Assembly: GCA_003598085.1 (NCBI GenBank)
Contig: QZKU01000128.1
Coordinates: 124,001-188,000, forward strand
DNA: 64,000 nucleotides
Reading direction: 5' to 3'
From: Candidatus Abyssobacteria bacterium SURF_5
Lineage (GTDB): Bacteria > Abyssobacteria > SURF-5
The notes under the pieces were generated by a model. The model worked only from the letters and a program-made list of their open reading frames with translations, searched no databases and had not been told where the DNA came from. The position numbers were made by a program, and so were the translations under genes. Of the stretch, positions 61,205 to 64,000 are shown piece after piece (the first letter of the stretch is position 1; the number at the start of each line of letters is the position of its first letter).

Positions 61205-62245
61205 TCATCCCCATCCTTTCAGTTTCTCGCCCAGGGCGAGGCGGCACAGGTCGCTGAGCAACAGCGGCATCAATCCGTTGGCGGCCGCTTTCTCGCCGAG
61301 CGCAACCATGCAGAATGGGCAATTGAAGACGCACGCGGTCGCGCCCGCGGCGAGCATATCATCGATATTCTTCTGCTGAATCTCTTCGGCATACTCGTAG
61401 CGGCCGAGCCCCATGATGCCGGCGCCGCAGCACAACGCATTTTCGCCGTCGTACGTTCGCTCGACGCGCTCTGCGCCCAAAATCTTGAGAATGTCATCAA
61501 CGTAGTGTTGCGTCTCGGGCACGAGACGGTTCGAGCACGGGCGCTGGTACGCCACCTTCATCGGGAGCGGGTTGAGGCTGTGCTTGCGCTCCGCCAGTCG
61601 TTTCAGCAGAAAGTCGAAAAAGTACACCGGCTTGAACGGGATATCAACCCCGAAGGCGGGCGCCCACGAGGTGAACGTGCCGTAACATTCATCGTGGAAA
61701 CAAATGACCTCATTGATACCGTTGGGCTCGAGGTAGAATTTTTGGAGGTTGTCCAGGCTCTTGGAAAGGCGCTGTTTGATGACTGAATTGCGCGCGAAGT
61801 GCAGGTACATGAGGTTGCAGAAGATGTCATTGCCGGAGATAATGGAGACGTTTTCAAAGAGACTGCCGATGATCGACATGTCCTTGAACATGCCGAACGC
61901 GCACATATCGAGCAAAGGCCCCTGCAGTTCTTTCGGCGCGCTCTTGCCGTCATGCGCCATCATGCGCACCTGCTGTTTCTCGATCGGACGCGGGACGATT
62001 TGCATTCCCCGCGCCTCCTGCGCCTCGACGATTTTGTAGAATGGGTGGTTGCCTTTGGGGCAGTATTCCTCGCAGGCGTAACAGGTGACGCAATCATGCA
62101 GGACGCGCGAGTCTTCCCCCCGATTGATTTTCGATTTCTCCTCCTTGGCCTGCTCCGGCGTCAGCTTCATGTACTGGCACCGGGTAAGGCAGTCATACGT
62201 CTCGCACGCGGCGCAGAGGCTTTCATCGAATTTCAGATTTGACAT
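61205..62245 (-). CDS. (Fe-S)-binding CCG-domain protein, first gene of the redox cluster
   Basis: A 346-residue HdrD/GlcF-like protein: CAACETYDCLTRCQYM near the N-terminus, CVTCYACEEYCPKG ferredoxin motif, then CCG-type clusters CCGAGIMGLGRYEYAEE and FNCPFCMVALGEKA. It probably accepts electrons from the GlcD-type subunit encoded next. ATG at 62245 has GAGGAGGCGAGG upstream. Together with its three neighbours it forms a transcription unit running to 57562. Confidence 0.9.
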   Translation of the reverse strand: MSNLKFDESLCAACETYDCLTRCQYMKLTPEQAKEEKSKINRGEDSRVLHDCVTCYACEEYCPKGNHPFYKIVEAQEARGMQIVPRPIEKQQVRMMAHDGKSAPKELQGPLLDMCAFGMFKDMSIIGSLFENVSIISGNDIFCNLMYLHFARNSVIKQRLSKSLDNLQKFYLEPNGINEVICFHDECYGTFTSWAPAFGVDIPFKPVYFFDFLLKRLAERKHSLNPLPMKVAYQRPCSNRLVPETQHYVDDILKILGAERVERTYDGENALCCGAGIMGLGRYEYAEEIQQKNIDDMLAAGATACVFNCPFCMVALGEKAAANGLMPLLLSDLCRLALGEKLKGWG

Positions 62246-62321
62246 GGCCTCGCCTCCTCACGAAGATGGGGCAGATTATCTTTTCTTCCACGCGTCGAAA
62301 GGAGAGCCCACCGGAAATCAT

Positions 62322-62352
62322 GGGGAAAAGGGTCTGTCCCTAATTTAGGTCA
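62322..62352. other. GGGTCTGTCCCTAATTTAGG segment in the 62.2-62.6 kb gap
   Basis: The 400-nt gap between divergent redox genes has no reading frame I trust. This piece resembles short GGGTCTGTCCC-type sequences that I recall as dispersed repeats in other genomes; this is a memory-based impression only. Confidence 0.25.
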
Positions 62353-62420
62353 GTTCCAGATCATTCGTCAGAGGTCCACGTTTTGACCGTGAAGAAAGAT
62401 CCAGCAGAGGAATCAGGCAT

Positions 62421-62490
62421 GCGTGAGGGACTATCCCTTCGCCGGATAATCCCTCCGCTGAAACCCGCCCGGGGACGTCAGCGGGTTTTT
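62421..62490 (+). terminator. Two consecutive hairpins, second with T-run
   Basis: First: GAGGGA, TATCC ... GGATA, TCCCTC (62425-62455), an 11-bp stem with single mismatches. Second: AACCCGC ... GCGGGTT followed by TTT (62462-62490), terminator-like. There is no upstream plus-strand gene to terminate nearby, so a small RNA ending here is possible. Confidence 0.5.
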
Positions 62491-62589
62491 GAGCCTGTGC
62501 TCAAAAGTATATTTGAAAAAAACGGTGAAAGTCAAAGGGAAAATTCGGTTTATCAAGATGGAAATTCTTGGAGGGCGCCAAAAAGATCC

Positions 62590-62620
62590 TTGACAGGAAG
62601 TGGCTTTGAACGGTTAAAAT
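62590..62620 (+). promoter_or_regulatory. Promoter for the NAD(P)H flavoprotein gene
   Basis: TTGACA (62590-62595), 19 nt (or 18 to TTAAAA), then TAAAAT (62615-62620), 26 nt before the ATG. A consensus -35 with a long spacer. Confidence 0.55.
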
Positions 62621-62646
62621 AAACGAAAAGGGCGGAAAAAACGGTT

Positions 62647-63894
62647 ATGAGATATGTCATCATCGGCAACGGCGCCGCCGGCGTGCATGCGGCGGAAAGC
62701 ATTCGGAGGCTGGATAGCGCCGGTTCTATTAAGATAATAGCCGGAGAAGAGGCGCCGCCGTATTGCCGCCCCATGATCAGCAACGTGCTCGAAGGTGCGG
62801 CGTCGTTTGAGCAGATTTCTCTCCGTCAGCCGGATTTCTACCGCTCCTATTCGATTGATGCGGTTGTCGGGGAGCGCGTAGAGACCGTTGATCTTGCGGC
62901 ATGGCAGGTGATCACCGGCGGCGGAAGGAAGTTCCCGTACGACCGCCTGCTGATTGCCGCCGGCGCCGACCCCGCCCGAGCCAAGTGTCCCGGCGCGGAT
63001 TTGGAGAACGTTTTCTACCTGAGGACCGAGCGGGACACACGCAACATCCTTTCCGCCCTGCCAAGGGTAAAAAGAGCGGTTGTGCTTGGGGGAGGGCTGG
63101 TGGGCCTGAAGGCCGCACACAGCCTGTTGCGGCGGGGAATTAGCGTGACAATGCTCATCGGGTCAAAACATCCGCTGTCGATGCAGGTTGATGATTTCGC
63201 GGGGAAATTGGTGCTTGATGAGCTGAGCCGTCACGGTATTGACGTGAGGACTCGTTCGGAAGCGGCGGCATTCGAAGGCGAGAAAGCTGTGCAGAGGGTG
63301 CGCCAGACGGATGGCTCAGTCCTGGCGTGCGACATGGTGATAATTGGAAAGGGAGTGAGACCCGCGGTTTCTGCTCTGCCGCGCGAGCAGATCGAGGTTG
63401 GCACGGGTGTCTGTGTGAACGACTATATGGAAACAAGCGCGGCGGGGGTGTTTGCGGCGGGCGACGTGGCGGAATCTATGGATATTGCGCGGCGCCGCCG
63501 CCGCGTGAACGCGCTCTGGCCGGTCGCAGTGGAGCAGGGACAGATTGCGGGAATGAATATGGCGGGCAGGCGCGTGCGGTATCGCGGGAGCCTGAGCCGT
63601 AATATCATTCGCGTGTTCGATCTGGACGTGCTGACTGCCGGTTTGACGGCGCCGCCGGCGGAGGACGGCTGCGATATTCTGAGCCGGTTTGACGCGCGGA
63701 GGAGACTATACCGCAGGCTCGTATTCCGAGAGGATCGGCTTGTTGGCTTCGTGATGCTGAATTCAGTCGAGCAGGGCGGCTTGTTGATGTCACTGATCCA
63801 CCAGGAGATACCGGTGCGAATTCCGAGGGAGAAATTGCTCGAGAATTCGTTCAATTATTCGCGCGTGGCGCCGATGTACGGGGGCAGGTCGTGA
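62647..63894 (+). CDS. NAD(P)/FAD-dependent oxidoreductase (rubredoxin/nitrite reductase-type)
   Basis: A two-dinucleotide-binding pyridine nucleotide-disulfide oxidoreductase family member of 415 residues. FAD motif YVIIGNGAAGVHAAESIRRL at the N-terminus, PYDRLLIAAGADP, NAD(P) motif VVLGGGLVGLKAAHSLLRRG (about 140-160) and the second FAD motif VFAAGDVAESMD. No redox-active CxxxxC is seen, so it resembles ferredoxin or rubredoxin reductases and NirB N-termini. ATG at 62647. It is divergent from the Fe-S/GlcD cluster and may link it to NAD(P)H. The ribosome site GGGCGG is weak. Confidence 0.9.
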   Translation: MRYVIIGNGAAGVHAAESIRRLDSAGSIKIIAGEEAPPYCRPMISNVLEGAASFEQISLRQPDFYRSYSIDAVVGERVETVDLAAWQVITGGGRKFPYDRLLIAAGADPARAKCPGADLENVFYLRTERDTRNILSALPRVKRAVVLGGGLVGLKAAHSLLRRGISVTMLIGSKHPLSMQVDDFAGKLVLDELSRHGIDVRTRSEAAAFEGEKAVQRVRQTDGSVLACDMVIIGKGVRPAVSALPREQIEVGTGVCVNDYMETSAAGVFAAGDVAESMDIARRRRRVNALWPVAVEQGQIAGMNMAGRRVRYRGSLSRNIIRVFDLDVLTAGLTAPPAEDGCDILSRFDARRRLYRRLVFREDRLVGFVMLNSVEQGGLLMSLIHQEIPVRIPREKLLENSFNYSRVAPMYGGRS

Positions 63895-63940
63895 GGGCTT
63901 TGCGAACGGCTGAGGCGCATGATGATTCGGTTGTCAAGGC

Positions 63941-63960
63941 AGGCAGGATGCCTGCGCTAC
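63941..63960. repeat. REP-like palindrome, reverse orientation
   Basis: AGGCAGGATGCCTGCGCTAC is the reverse complement of GTAGCGCAGGCATCCTGCCT, a variant of the GTAGCACAGGC family. It lies past the last gene; 63895-64000 holds no gene. Confidence 0.55.
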
Positions 63961-64000
63961 GAGGGCGGTGTGGCTTTGGTTTGCTGAAAAGGCCACAGAA

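Noticed and set aside
1-64000. tRNA or rRNA genes
   Set aside because: No GGTTCGAATCC-type arm with an acceptor stem, and no rRNA-like stretch, was seen in the gaps; a tRNAscan-SE run would be decisive.

Overview
The window is a compact, gene-dense stretch (about 54-56% G+C by eye) of a bacterial chromosome. The organism looks like a rod-shaped, Gram-negative-type bacterium of a deep or uncultivated lineage. It has a full MreBCD-PBP2-RodA elongation operon, lipobox and signal-peptide proteins, type IV pilus retraction ATPases, bacterial RF1/PrmC/L31/RadC, phosphatidylserine/phosphatidylethanolamine synthesis, and several anaerobe-flavoured iron-sulfur flavoenzymes. It also carries DNA topoisomerase VI, normally an archaeal enzyme. 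I saw no rRNA, tRNA, CRISPR array, transposase or phage gene. The lineage cannot be named from sequence reading alone; a candidate phylum from subsurface sediments is a guess.

Layout. 0-5.6 kb (mostly minus): topoisomerase VI B and A (A cut by the window edge), a 99-residue unknown with a near-consensus promoter, two PilT/PilU-type ATPases, and RecO. 5.7-9.7 kb: single genes (metallophosphoesterase, DUF456 membrane protein, WrbA-like flavoprotein, zinc alcohol dehydrogenase, an exported Met/Gly repeat protein). 9.8-14.1 kb (plus): tyrS, trxA, AMMECR1, MEMO and an AI-2E-type permease. 14.1-15.2 kb (minus): a membrane-anchored beta-propeller protein. 15.4-21.8 kb (plus): rpmE-thyX-prfA-prmC-radC-psd-pssA and a TPR lipoprotein. 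21.9-33.2 kb (minus): mreB-mreC-mreD-mrdA-rodA-radical SAM-DUF2344-rng, then an FAD oxidoreductase. 33.3-36.3 kb (plus): pabB-pabC-rimI.

36-56 kb is looser and accessory-like. It holds two tandem amidohydrolases plus a third next to an SDR and a cupin, a methyltransferase, a GNAT enzyme, an AMP nucleosidase flanked by repeats, two coiled-coil proteins, a PPC/DUF296 protein, and a signalling block (CheB, CheR-PAS, three PAS histidine kinases, two response regulators) ending in TatD. This region is full of short intergenic repeats: nine of the ten arrays of a 9-nt GTCGGACnn unit and most of the GTAGCACAGGC-type palindromes lie here. 56-62 kb (minus): a four-gene cluster of Fe-S proteins and a GlcD-type flavoprotein, followed by an MFS permease. 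62.6-63.9 kb (plus): a rubredoxin/nitrite-reductase-type NAD(P)H flavoprotein.

How the genes work together. The central minus-strand operon joins cell elongation to tRNA/RNA-related functions. The rpmE-to-pssA run joins translation, dTMP synthesis and membrane lipid synthesis. The signalling block looks like one chemosensory-like phosphorelay. The Fe-S/flavin cluster probably oxidises a 2-hydroxyacid or similar donor and passes electrons to HdrD-like proteins. The most unusual items are the repeat families, topoisomerase VI in a bacterium, an apparent AUA start codon in psd, a metallophosphoesterase lacking its GNHD asparagine, and a pair of related coiled-coil proteins with and without a signal peptide.
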